Notes under the pieces: model-generated
Told to the model about the DNA's origin: nothing
Databases searched by the model: none
The model's input: only the letters and a program-made list of their open reading frames with translations
Made by a program: the position numbers and the translations under genes
Shown: piece after piece, positions 11,655 through 23,223 of the stretch
Layout of the letters: each line of letters opens with the position of its first letter
Numbering within the stretch: position 1 is the stretch's first letter
DNA from: Paramarasmius palmivorus
Lineage: Eukaryota > Basidiomycota > Agaricomycetes > Agaricales > Marasmiaceae
Reading direction: 5' to 3'
DNA length: 64,000 nucleotides
Assembly: GCA_037176845.1 (NCBI GenBank)
Contig: JAYKXP010000003.1
Location: 682,001-746,000, forward strand

Positions 11655-12297
11655 ATGCGATCTCTCACAAAAGTTGTCTACAAGCCCGATCCTCAATCAA
11701 CCGATGAATTCACTATCATAGTAAACCCAGAGGAGGTACGGCACTTGGCTTGGATTTGACATGATTAAATCTGATCTACCCTCGATTCCCCAGTACAAGA
11801 AGTGGAAAGACGGAGGTGAGTTTCCTTGCCACAATAGGTGGACGATGGCTGATTATCCGTTTCATCAGACACGTAAATTACGACTGGAAACCGTGCTACA
11901 CTTCTCGCTGATAAACCTCTTATAGGACGATACCTCTTGCTGATGTCGTCGATTGTGAGTCTCGGGCATTTCTGCAATTACTTATTCTGACTCATGCTCT
12001 TCATAGCATTCCAAGTCTTCCATTCTAACCAAGGATCGCAAGGGTTGCTAGGTTAGTCTTGAAACAATCCTTTATAACAGGACGCTCCAGGTATTCACTC
12101 GTCCGGTAGCGACTCCGTCGAGGCAGCAGCTCGACGGTATTTTTGGCACGAGCAAGGATATCGATGTGGTGCAGAAGATGCTGGAACTGGGCAAGTCACA
12201 GCCGGCCAAGTTTTCCGCCTACACATTCCAGACGAATGCAGCCAAGGGCAGCATGGTCATTGACACCAAGGGTGGACGAAGTACCAAAGGAATCTAA
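11655..12297 (+). CDS. RTC3: RTC3-like SBDS-domain stress protein
   Basis: Six exons: 11655-11735, 11794-11815, 11869-11872, 11926-11954, 12007-12051, 12110-12297; about 122 aa. The product starts MRSLTKVVYKP and contains KKWKDG, IPLADVVDSFQVFHSN and a helix with QQLDGIFGTSKDIDVVQKML. This is the single SBDS N-terminal domain fold of yeast Rtc3 (YHR087W), a small cytosolic protein linked to RNA metabolism and glycolytic or stress phenotypes. The C-terminal tail is Gly/Ser/Lys rich (GGRSTKGI). The frame between exon 2 and exon 4 is only kept if a 4-nt exon (ACAC) is included; both flanking introns are then exactly 53 bp with GT-AG ends. The acceptor of the last exon (GGTAG) is my preference over an upstream CAG, which breaks frame. 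Confidence 0.8.
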
Positions 12298-12448
12298 AGC
12301 GCTGTATTATTATGGTACGCCTCACTACGACATCGTGGATTCGCCATACCTGACTGTTTGGCAGGGATATCTGTAATCCAATTGTAACAAGACTGAAAGC
12401 AAATCAATTCGTTTATCATACATATCACACAGATCGCAAGATACGGAT

Positions 12449-15400
12449 TCATTCGTCGTCTGATAAAATCAACCGTCCCTTCTTCCTTGCAGTAGTGGTA
12501 ACATCTATGTCAGATTCGTCGTCGCCAGAGTTAGGTTGGGCTGGAACACGTTTTGGTATCGCCTTGGGGCGCGGTCTCTCCTTGATCGGATCTGATGTGA
12601 TTGAAGCCGTAGGGTCGTCCTCGGCGTCCTTTTCGGAAGCTGAAGAATTTGAATCCTCCGCATCTTGAGTCGTCGGATCAGGTGAGGCATCGTCGCGTTT
12701 TTGTCGCTTTTTCTTCTCCCCTTTGTCGCCTGCTTTACGTCGGCGCCTTTTGGTACCCTGCGCCCTCATCGTACCACTCCGACCTTCACCCAGTCCCGCC
12801 GCGACCGCCGCAGCTCTATCACGTCTTGCTTTCTCTAACGCCATAAAGTCGTCCAGATTATGACTAAACTCTTCGTCGCTATCCTCAATGAATTGCGCCG
12901 ATTTATACTGCTCCACTTCCTTCAGCTTTTTCTCTCTTTTCTTTTTCCGTTTCGTTATCTCTCCGTCAGATCCAGACTCCTCGGCGACGTCTTCGTCATC
13001 AGAAATAGGCCGAACGCGACGTCTCCGGCGACGTTTCTTACCGAGAAGTTGGGAGATCTTCTTGCCCTCAAGGTCGAACGGTGTTTCAAGGAATTGAGCG
13101 ATGACGTTGTATGTCGCCTGCAGGTCTTTTGGTAGGATAGCCGCTGGGACGAACCACTCGAGCTCTTCGGCATCTAATCATTTTGATGACACTTTGAAAA
13201 CGCTTGGCGAAATTTATGAACACCGTACCTTCGTCTTGTATATAGAATTTGGATAAACGGAATAGAAGCTTGAGGTACGAGTTCTTGGTAGCTGCATCCG
13301 CATGCTCGTCGCTCAGATAAGGTATCACTGCAAGTAAAAGGATTTTGTAAGTGTTTGGATGAGCCTCAAAAAATGAGAGGTATCTCACGATAGTCCGTAA
13401 ACTTTGCGATGGCATCAACCGAGGGACCATCAAGCTTCAACGCTTGACGCTCATCGTTGTCCTCGTCAGAGCTTCCACCGTCTTTGCTGTCAGTCTCGGC
13501 AACTATCCTTTGACGTTGTCCTATAACGGTACTAAGAATCTAGCACTGTCGTCAGTCTCTGCACCTAAATGCGCGAAAGGTTTGAATCTTGCCTGTTGAA
13601 CCCATTCCACCAAATCTTTCTGCCCGTTGTCGACCAAGGCCGCTATTGCGATACCGACTTGATCACTCCAAGAGTATCCCTTCTTGACTTGTACCTCTGG
13701 CGGTCGCGTGTCCTCGATAGTAGCCGTCTTTTCCTTCTTGGATTTCTTCTCGGGTTCCCAACTTGAATATTGCTTCCAGTGACCTCGGTTCTTGGGGAAG
13801 AACGCCTGTAGCGTGCGCGTGAGATGCTGGACGGTTGTACAGATTCGTGTACGAAAACGTACCTCTACGGCCAAAAACGAATCCTTTTCTAACGCTTTGA
13901 AGAACTGTCGCAAGATGAAGTTGATAAAGTTAATGAGGTCCTTGTACGGCTGTTCCCTAGGGAACGTTCGTTGGTCGGACAGGATGTTTTTGAAGAGGTT
14001 CAGTGTTGAAACCTGACGAATAGGGAATTGGAATGCGGAGAAACAAGGCATAATCGTACACTTACTTGGAAGTAAAGCCCTTCAGCCTTTGCCTTGACTG
14101 CCTGTCGATGCATTAGGCTAAGAACCCGCTTCAAATTCTCGGAACTGGTAAATTCTTTGTACCGAGACAAGTAAGCTAGTAGCGTGTGAGTGATACCTTC
14201 TTGAGCAAATTTCTGCGATTCTGGTGTGAGATATTTGCAGGTAGCAACACAACCACAAACTGACCAGCTCGAAGGCTTCAAGAGTGACCATTGTCTCGTG
14301 CACGATCTCTTCGTCTTCTGGCTGCACTACGTCTTCCTCTTCGGGCACCTCTTCGTTGCCGGCTTTTACCGCAAAGCCTAAATGAGAAAACGCATGACAG
14401 TCAAGAGTGTCAAATACTGACCTTTCTTTCCCTTCGACTTCTTTTTACGAATGTAGAGATCACCCGTCCCCGAGTTCTTCTTGACCCATCTCTCAAGGAC
14501 CTTGAACAGGGCATAGCCCATGTCCACACTCGAGTTTAGGTAGGCGAGAGACTGTGTCCCTTCCTTATACGTTCGAAGACTCTCGAACGCAATATCGGTA
14601 ATTTGACCACTGTAAACAAGTTGATGCTGCAGTGTGTCTGCAGCCTCTTCAAGATCTTCGTCGCCAATGTCACTTGAAGCCATGGTGTCCACGAGTAATA
14701 ATAATTGCGTTAGACAGTCGGTACCCGTTTGCAGTTCTGTCCATGCCTTCGGCTGAGAGGGGCATCAGCGAGGTAATCAGTGACGAAGGAGATATCGTAC
14801 CTTTTCTTCGACAGCTTCCTGCATGCGACGAAGAACCCAGATGATCCAGGATTGCTCGACTACCTCGGCAACTTGACCAAAGCTCCATTTACCGGTACCG
14901 TCGGGAGAAGGTTGAGCATTGCCCTTGATGCTCTCGATATATCGAGAACGCATGCAGAGGAAGTACTCAAGGAACCATTTGGTGACATATAGAAGCCGTA
15001 GGTTATCTTTGTTGGTAATCTTGGGCTTCTCAGATCTAATGTCTTTGAGAAGGGTTGACAGGAAGGCTACCCAGAGGAAAACCGTCGGTACACGAGCATG
15101 AGCTATGAGTAAACTATCACTGACGATTAAAGCACGATTCCAGAAAATCCGTGGCAAAAGTTTGCAGAACGGTTCTGGCCTCTAAGGAAAGGTTGTCTTC
15201 CTTGGTAAGTTCGTCTATAGTCTGACTCTTCTTTCCCTTCTGTCGCTTCGACATATCCCAGATACTGCCGACATCACGGTTGATCCCGGTCTGACGATGA
15301 ATCACAAACGATTTCGCCTCGTTCTTGGAGTTGCGTTCTGAGTCTGCCTCGTTTCCATCATTAGATGGACGTGGCTTCTTGTTGGGGTTCAGTTGGACGG

Positions 15401-16393
15401 TGATTGTCGTACCAAATCGAGAATGGCGAGTAGACGCGTGACGAGCTTGTTGACGCTTCAAGGAGTTTTCCTTTGCTAGTAAGTGATGCAAGGTGTCAGC
15501 CGCTTTCTGTAAGTGGACGAGATCAATAAATCGTCTGGTCAAACATTCAGAATCATACCACCCACCTTCTTCTGATCCAGAGCCAATGAAGTGGGTTTGA
15601 CCCCTCGGAATAGAAGGTAGAGGATGTCAAGGACAAGCGTGTTCCAATTGTCAAATAATGGGTCCTTATCAACATTCGCCGCTATGGTCAACAGAAGTTC
15701 CAAGCTTCGTGTTTCAGAAAGGGTCCGAATAAGCTTTGATTGCAGCGTGGAGAACTCTGCCTGATCAGAGCTGGTGAGCATGTTCTGTGGTGGATCCTTG
15801 ATGAACGCCAGATTCCGGAAAAGATGCAGGACCACGTTCGCGACTTGGCCATCTTTCTCTGTACGATCCTTCGGCAGTTTTGCGAGTGGAGGAAGCAGGA
15901 TCCCAAACAGAGCCTCCATCACACCTGGTTTCAACAATGCCGCCTTGTAATACAGATGACTCTGTAAAAGCTGCGTGTAGTCTGCTCCCTTGTCCAATTC
16001 ATCATCCATCTCCTTCAACTCCTCAGCAACGTCTATTGGCCATGTCATTGCTGTCATCAAGTCCGCGACAGCGATCGCCCGCTTGTCTTCTACCATGCCC
16101 TTTCCAGCGGTGACCATGAGAATTGGGATGAGGTCGTTGATAAGGACGCGTGATTCCCAGAAAATACGAGCAATGGTCCGGTCGTCGTCAGTCTCATCCT
16201 TCCTCCAGAGCTTCTTCAGGTCCTTCAAGCACCCGTTGACCTCGTCTCCCATACGATACACCCCATTCTCGTATCCTCCGAGCGCGTCCACCACCCGTTG
16301 AACTATGGGCTCGAAGAATTCGCGTCTTTCATTGTTGTCTTCTGCTCCAGATTCTCCAGAGGTGATGTCGATGACTTCTGGCTCGTCGTCCAT
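12449..16393 (-). CDS. TOF1: Timeless/Tof1/Swi1 replication-fork protection protein
   Basis: Eleven exons on the minus strand: 15566-16393, 15125-15506, 14801-15066, 14422-14752, 14265-14377, 14066-14212, 13863-14012, 13593-13805, 13389-13539, 13229-13327, 12449-13173; 1134 aa. The N-terminal Timeless domain is clear (CLKDLKKLWRKDETDDDRT, IARIFWESRVL, DLIPIL, FRNLAFIKDP), then FNPFLSTLLKDIRSEKPKIT, FFPKNRGHWKQYSSWEPE and a long acidic/basic tail ending ARKKGRLILSDDE. The protein pairs with Csm3/Swi3 (Tipin) to stabilise stalled forks and pass the S-phase checkpoint signal. The start at 16393 (MDDEPEV) is preferred because family members begin this way; an in-frame ATG at 16468 would add 25 residues. 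Intron 13540-13592 is GC-AG. It converges with the RTC3-like gene, 151 bp between stops. Confidence 0.93.
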
Positions 16394-16534
16394 TTGAGAG
16401 TCGAGTTGGTACGCGTTTGAGTTGTCACGGCGGGAAGAATCACGAAATGTCACTTTCTCTCGTAGCACGTGGGCAATAACCCTTTTGTCTAATCACTCTC
16501 GGCCACCACCAACATTCCCCTGTTTATACAATTC
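16394..16534. promoter_or_regulatory. Compact divergent promoter of TOF1 and the DUF7918 gene
   Basis: Only 141 bp separate the two start codons. It contains ACGCGT at 16411-16416 (an MCB-type cell-cycle box, 18 bp upstream of the TOF1 ATG) and the E-box-like palindrome CACGTG at 16466-16471. MCB elements drive G1/S transcription of replication genes in fungi through MBF, which would suit TOF1. If TOF1 starts at 16468 the ACGCGT falls within its coding region. Confidence 0.4.
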
Positions 16535-17646
16535 ATGCTTCACTTCAAAGAGTTTTCAGCCTGGGTGTCTATTGAAGGAGTTCCGGCAGAAGAACACGGC
16601 GTGGAGGTACGCCAGGACAGCAAGACGGTAACATGTTGGATACAGTCGGAAGAGGAAAAGGTGCGGTACATAAATATCTCTGATAAAGTTTCAGCTGAAT
16701 AAAATCGAAGGCCTTTGAAATTAATATTAAAGACCACAAAGCAACCTCAGTGACAAATCTTCGTTATTGGATTGACGGGAACAGGATACCTGGCGGTAAA
16801 TTCATCAGAAAGAGGGGCCGAGTCGCACAAATGAAAGGGTGCAGGATATCGCCTGAGCTGGAGAAACGATTTCAATTTGGACGTCTGAGTCTCACAGGTA
16901 CGTGGCAATAGATAGTGGATAATGTAAAGGAACGTTCACCCCAAGGTCCGGCCTTCTTAGATAACGATGATGCAGTCACCGGTTCGTCTGAGGAAATCGG
17001 TGAAATCAAGATCACTGTGACAAGAACGCGCTTAATGGACCGCCGACCGCTGAAGATATCTCTTGGGCCACCACAGGAACGCGTCTTTCATGAGAAATCG
17101 AAGAAGGGGGCATTGGTCGCACATCAGACGAGGTGCTAATGCAGTCTTTAACGAAACGCAAGTCCAGCTACTCAAGATTCTCAATGTACCTAGATTTGGT
17201 CCAGCGACTCCTACTCTCCGGCAACAATGGGCAAGACACTGTAAAGACTATGGTGGCGTCGTTGCCACGTTTTGCTTTCGATATCGGCCTTTAGGTGCGT
17301 TGTGCCATCCTATGCCTGGTGCTCTGGAAGTGATGCGATTCCGCCAGCTGCACTTCAAGCACAAGGAATAATACAACTACCTTCACCCTCCAAGAGATCT
17401 ATACCCTCGACTTCAAAAGTCGATCCAATGGATATCATTGAAATCAGTGACTCTGACTCAGATAATGAACTGCAGAGACTACAGGTGAGTGAAAATGCAG
17501 GCCCGAAAGATTAACTGACTGATGATTTGCAGGCCAGAGTGAAAGAACTAGAGGCTAAGCGAGCGCATAAACGGGTTAAACGTGAACCAGATGACAAGAC
17601 GGAAGTTAAGCAAGAGTCGATTGGGACAGTCATCGACTTGACATGA
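16535..17646 (+). CDS. DUF7918 basidiomycete-type protein
   Basis: Six exons: 16535-16660, 16711-16897, 16961-17132, 17194-17294, 17348-17484, 17533-17646; 278 aa. It begins MLHFKEFSAWVSIEGVPAEE and contains KTVTCWIQSEE, IGEIKITVTRTRL and FCFRYRPL...LQAQGI, the landmarks of the DUF7918 domain common in agaricomycetes. The tail holds DIIEISDSDSD and a lysine-rich coiled coil and ends VIDLT; such acidic-hydrophobic stretches resemble SUMO-interaction motifs. Function of the family is not known. Exon joins were set by phase and all introns are 48-63 bp. It shares a promoter with TOF1. Confidence 0.72.
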
Positions 17647-18192
17647 TTAGTGGATCTCATATTTATTTAAGTTCTTTTAAGACTTGCTTCTAGGGCTGTA
17701 AACCCTGTTTAGAGTATTGTGTGGAGTATAACTTAACCATAACAGCAACGTATACAGAACATATAGAATGGCTTTCAAGAGTGAAGTGAAACAGAGTCTC
17801 GGTTCGATTGAAGACATTGCGCAACTTGCAACCCTGGCAACCGCGCACTGAGAAGAACACGTCCAGCTTCGCCGTGCGGCGCGTATGTGATCCCGAAAAC
17901 GAGTGAATACCTGGAGCGTCCCATTATAAGGAAATAGAGAAGGGAGCGAAGTGGCTTGGATTTGACAAGATCGTTCTCATCTCAGCAGACAACTCATAAA
18001 GGTACCAGCCAGAATATGCTCTAGTCGTGCAACCTGTCCGCTGCCACGGTGCTTTGATTGCACCGAACGTTGACAAAGACCCAAAAGCCGGTGATTTTTA
18101 CACCTCAATTATAGCTAGAAACTGACGTTCTTCCGATCTCCATGTCAATGTAATACACAACCAAATCCACATCTAAGTAGTAATCCAACACA
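17647..18192. other. Intergenic interval between convergent DUF7918 and ArfGAP genes
   Basis: 546 bp holding the two 3' ends. No open frame, RNA gene or repeat that I can support. Confidence 0.5.
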
Positions 18193-19789
18193 TCAGAAAT
18201 CCTTCCACTCGTCATCCCAGTCATTCTTCTTTGCTGCTGCTGGAGCCTTCTGTGCCGTCGCACTTGACGACGACGACGAAGTGGCAGCGCCTGAATTCAT
18301 CGACAACGACTGTGCCTTCTGTTGCTCTTCCCTCTTCTCATTCCAGTCCTGGAAAAAGTCATCGTCATCCTGATACAAAGCCGACGTTTCCTCGTGCTCC
18401 GTCGGTACACTCCCATACCCATTCCTCTGCGGATCACCTCTCATCACACCTCCAACGCTGCCCGCTACATCTACGCCAAACTGCTTCTTTCCCCACTGAT
18501 TCGCCGTACTCCCAGCCTCTGTCGCACGTTTTTGGGCCTCCGTCAGATACCCTTTGACACTAGCCTGGAAGTTGGGGTCATTGACCCGTTCCATACCAGG
18601 GCGAACGATGTTATCGTTGACTACTTTCGACGCGCCTGCTACAGCGGTTGAAAATAATGACCAGCCTTTGCTCAGTGCTCCCATAGGGTTCTCTTGGAAG
18701 TCGTTGAAGGAAGGTGCTGCGCGTGAAGAGAGACCATATGAGGGATGCTCGGAATTTGGTGGTGGAGACGGTGTATTTCCAAACCCTTGATATTTGCCTC
18801 CTTGGGATGGAGGTAAGTTATCCGGGCGTGAAGCGTTGAGTTGACCGAGCGAAGCAAAGTAAGTCTCATTGGCGGTTTTTTGATCGAGAGGCGTGCCGCT
18901 GGGAGAGTTGGAAGTTTGGAATGAGGCTGGGGAAGGTGATGCGGAGTCGCTTCGGAGTGTACTGCCACGCGTGGTGGTTCGGGATTTGCGGAGGCCTTGA
19001 GCAGATGATGGGCGCTCGGGAGTACTGGAACCTGATCCCCCAGTGAAGCCAGGAGGTGGTGCTGAAGGAGACCAGGGTTTACCAGCAAGCTCTGCGTCAA
19101 GCTAACGATGGTTTCAGAATTTACAGTGTGTCGCATGGGAAATGTGTGTACCTTTTCACGGTACTGCGTAGCAGCCCAGCAGTGATACGTGTCGTACGAG
19201 CTCAATGAATCACTGTATCCTCCTTGTTCAGCGGGTGCATAGGATCGCATGAAGTCCCTGAATGGGCCATTTCCGCCTATCTGCATACAATTGATTGGAA
19301 TCAGTAAATTGTCCTGGCGGCGAAGGATTGATGAAAACGTGCCTGCATCCGTTTCACTTGCTCGTCCTGCCACGTATCCATCGATATTGAACGAACGAAA
19401 CTAGAGTAGATGACTTGAGCATCGTATGCTGTTTCAGAGAGCTATCTTTGCACACCTAACGTGTACACCGAAGCCTAGAATCTGACTGAGTATTCATGGA
19501 TTCATGTATCATTGACTGCGAAAACTCACCCCGATGAGTCCCTGCACATTGTAGACAAAGGAAAATAGCAAAGCTGGTAGCGCAACCCTCAGTCAAAGTA
19601 TAGAGGAATGAGCGGTATTCGAATCACCTTAATGAAGCCCTGTGATGTGCGGGAAGTGTTAGTACCGCGGACAAGGAATCGATATTTAAAGACCTGCCAT
19701 TGAGGATTTAAATTTGAACAGTCACAACATACTTTGTTCTTCAGATCATCGCGTTTGGAAAGCTCCATGAGAATCTTTTTGTGGTCCAT
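18193..19789 (-). CDS. GCS1: ARF GTPase-activating protein (Gcs1/ARFGAP1 type)
   Basis: Six exons on the minus strand: 19694-19789, 19530-19587, 19456-19474, 19343-19400, 19152-19280, 18193-19101; about 422 aa. The ArfGAP domain is at the N-terminus: MDHKKILMELSKRDD, zinc finger CCDC...CLQC, then HRGFGVHVSFVRSISMDTWQ with the arginine-finger region, and GGNGPFRDFM. The C-terminal half is Ser/Pro rich with an amphipathic ALPS-like segment (GALSKGWSLFSTAVAGASKV) and ends DWDDEWKDF, as in Golgi ArfGAP1/Gcs1. It stimulates GTP hydrolysis on Arf1 for COPI vesicle uncoating. The join between exons 1 and 2 is uncertain: my model puts 18 rather than 16 residues between the zinc pairs. Intron 19281-19342 is GC-AG and exon 3 is 19 nt. 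Confidence 0.87.
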
Positions 19790-21082
19790 GGTATGAGAAA
19801 ACAGGTTCTAGAAGAAAAAAGTAGGTTTTGGAGATGGTGGTACAAGTCAGAGATGCGATCAAAATTCGGAGTTGCCCACATTTGCATGAGATTCGTTTCC
19901 TCCTTCCTCGCCATTTCTAAATACCTCTCTTATCCTTCAATGAATACGAGCCTACACATATCTTCTTCGTTCGTAGGTACGTTCCGAGCCTCCGAGTTTC
20001 CCGTTTCTTCAAAGTAACTCCGTCGGCAAATAGGAAGTACTTGGGTACCGCAGCCAGCCAAGATACCCCAGCACACGAAATGATATCATATCGCGATACA
20101 CAAGACAGCAATACCGTAGCGATGCGCTCAAAAAATGGTGTACGAGTTCTTTCTGAAACTGCTTCGTTCTGAGCTCGGAAGCAGTACGCTTATATTATCT
20201 TATCATATCATATCTGATATCTCAGCTAATCTTATCTCCTTCATTCCCACAACCGTGAGCCGGTCCTCATCGGTCCACCAACGTTCCTCGCTGCTATAAG
20301 TAGCTAGTAGGATCCTTACCTGCTACCAAGAAAAGTTGTTCAGGGCCTCTTCAGGGTAGATATGTATGAAATTTTGAAGGTACTTTCGCTGCAAGAGAGA
20401 GGTACAATTACGGCCGAGCAAGCCGGTCCCCTTGGCGGTCCCATTCTTCTGGTACCTTCAACAAGTCCAGATCCAGCCACGAGCAGTCCTTCTGAATGGA
20501 GAGCGGAGCCGAGGAAAGGATTCGAATTCTGTCGGATTTTCTCTTCCCATGAGAATGAGAATCGGTAGAAAAGTGAGTGAAAGAAAGCCGGAGAGAAACA
20601 TTTGAATGACGAGTCGAGGAAAGGTCGAGGAATAATTTGCCAGTGGCTGTGACCGAGATGCCCTGGGGGACGCAGCAACCGTCGAGCAACGGTCGCCCAG
20701 CATTGCCAGCAACTTTTTTTTCCCAGAAAAAATGGGAGCGAAAAGCAGCAAAAGTCATATTTCGCTCTAGACTGTCCGGCATGAGCCAATTCATGTTTGA
20801 TTGTCCGTGATGGGCGTACCACTCCTTTGGTTCCTCTCCCAATACGAAACATAAGATCAGGTCTTTTTTACCAGGTCTTTCTGCTCTCATCCTTCGTTCG
20901 TCATCGCCCCCATTTCACGCGTGAAGCGTTTCTCTTTTCTTCGTCGTCGCCCCTTTGTTTCCTTCTTCAAAACACCTGATACCACCTCCAATCTCGACCC
21001 AATACCCCAGAACGCTGTATGCAACCAGCTCCTTGGATCGGTTCCTCAGAAGCTTTTGACTCAAATTCCTCTAGATTTTATC
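19790..21082. other. Intergenic region and probable 5' leader of velB
   Basis: 1.3 kb between divergent ArfGAP and velB. It has an ATATC-type simple repeat around 20191-20220. Overlapping minus-strand frames at 20340-20890 show no family features and are probably chance. The part just upstream of 21083 encodes a protein-like N-terminus in another frame (see velB). Confidence 0.4.
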
Positions 21083-22846
21083 ATGATCCAACTAATCAAT
21101 ACCCCCCGCCAAACTGGTTCTGACACAAGGCAGATCGGTGGAGATGCGCCCGAACAGTGGGGTAAATGGTCAGGTCGAAAGTAGGTTGCGCAGCACTTCT
21201 GCTTTCTATTCTCTAAATTTACTTCCTAATGCTAGGCATTACTCATTGGAGGTCATTCAGCACCCGTTAAGGGCCAGAATGTGTGGTTTTGGGGATAAAG
21301 TACGTCGCGTTTTCTCAGCTCACACCCAATCGCGGTTGCTGACTCACAGATGACGATTTTCGCAGGACCGAAGGCCTTTAGCTCCTGCAGCAGTGGCGAA
21401 GATGATAGTTAGGCGAGATGATAATAGTCTTGTGGAAGTCGAGTACGCTCATAGACACCGCTTTGCCCCCGTCGCCTTTTCTCATACCATCGTTCACACA
21501 ACAGTGACGTCGACTGTTCGTTCTTTGTTGTCACAGTCGACCTGTGGTCAGCGGATGGTACACAAGAAATGAACCTCGTCCTACATCCATCGTCTGCGGA
21601 CCGTTACATACCTCCTCACACCGCCAATAAACCCCGGCGCAGCAGAGGCACGAGTGTTTCACAACCGCAGCCTCGAGGTTCGGGCTATCAAACACCTGTG
21701 TCCCGGTCAACACCGACCCCTTCAAATCATTACCGGAACTCTGACAGCGGTGTGAGTCTCTAGATTTGACCCTGGATGTCATATGGCCATGAATGAAATT
21801 GACACAATAAGCTACAGTCAATCCCGCCTCAAACTCCTGGTTACACCCAGCCAACCGACAACCAGGGCGGCTATTTTGGTGGTCCACCACCTGCTCCAGA
21901 CATCACACCTTACCCAAACGCTGAACCCGGGCATCCCACATGGGGTTACTCATCTTCTCAAGTGGACAGGAATACACCCTATCCACCGCCCGTTTTACCT
22001 TCAATACATTCTTTCGGTCGCTCAAGCACGCCCGGTAAGGATTCCTGGCAAACTTCAGGAACGTGGGGGAATACTGCCGATACTTCCTCGTTTGACATAC
22101 CCAACTCAGCTATTGACCCTGCTCTCCGTGATTTCCAGGATGGTGGCTTCTCGAATAGCACCTCCTTTGACAGCAGTTATGGCCAGTATTCGCAACAACC
22201 CGCTCACCAGGCATACTACCAATCCAATAACGCCAACACACAGCAAAATCCCTCGCAAGCTCCGACTGTGGGAATGAGTCTTCCCAGACATACGTACACA
22301 CGTACGTTGGTCGGGCCTCTATCGGCGAATGCTACGAGATTGTTAGATGAACATCGAAAGCCGGGAATATTCTTTCTGTTCCAGGATCTATCGGTGAGAA
22401 CTGAGGGAACGTTCCGTTTGAGGATGAGATTGATGAATGTTGGGACGTGAGTTAACCGTGTATGGGTCTTCGCATGATTCTGACGATTTTCTTTGGTAGT
22501 CCGCCGGCACCTGAATCGGGATCTACGAGAATCCATACCGATATATCGCCTGTATTGGCGCAGACATTTACTGAACCATTTACGGTGTATTCCGCGAAAC
22601 GATTCCCAGGCGTTCCAGGTATGCCGTTGCTTGTGCTGTTTACGAAGTGGCTCGATCTCACACACTGTCAGATACCACTGCTTTATCTATTGCTTTTGGT
22701 AACCAAGGGCAGAAATTACCTCTAGTGAGCCCACCTGTTCCTCTGCACTGGTCGAAGCTAACTTTGGGCACTAGCGCAACCGGAATGGCACTTCAGGTAG
22801 CAAACGTAGACGAAGGGATGATTCCGACTCTGATGACTCTGAATAA
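21083..22846 (+). CDS. velB: Velvet-domain regulator VelB
   Basis: Eight exons: 21083-21180, 21236-21299, 21366-21442, 21505-21751, 21812-22446, 22500-22618, 22672-22724, 22775-22846; 454 aa from this start. The velvet domain comes in two halves, as typical for VelB: HYSLEVIQHPLRARMCGFGDK through DRRPLAPAAVAKMIV and CSFFVVTVDLWSADGT, then a ~220-residue Pro/Ser/Gln-rich insertion, then LVGPLSANATRLLDEHRKPG, FFLFQDLSVRTEGTFRLRM and FTVYSAKRFPGVPDTTALS. The tail is basic-acidic (KRRRRDDSDSDDSE). Velvet proteins bind DNA with an NF-kB-like fold and control development and secondary metabolism as VeA or VosA partners. The start is doubtful: a more natural N-terminus from ATG 21019 is one frame away across a C6 run at 21102-21107. 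Confidence 0.9.
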
Positions 22847-23223
22847 ATTATAACAGCTGTGGGAGATTTTTGTATACCTGTATCGTATAGTAGACCTCAT
22901 GAAGCCCAACCTATCGACCATTATATGTTCTAACGTTTATCTCTTATCTTTATTTTGTTTTGAATGTACATTGTGTTCCGTTTCTAGGTTTCTTGTTATA
23001 TCGTATATACAAGGTGTTATAGGGTTGTCTTTTCAATTCGATGTTTATACGGAGTCAGGCGCTTATTGGCAAGGGACATGGTCCGTGCGGGGTAATGGGG
23101 AACGAGTTTGCCGATGAACGATGATGCATATGGGACCGCGGACGGAACTTGTAACTGCTTGTTCGCGTTCATCGTGACGCTTTCTCTTTCTCCTCCACTT
23201 TCCAATACGCTTGTCTTTTCAAG
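22847..23223. other. Short intergenic interval between velB and MCC2
   Basis: 377 bp with the velB 3' end and the MCC2 promoter. No further gene seen. Confidence 0.5.

Noticed and set aside
20340..20890. Overlapping minus-strand open frames of 160-170 codons upstream of velB
   Set aside because: Three frames are open at once, composition is promoter-like, and no motif or splice pattern supports a protein.
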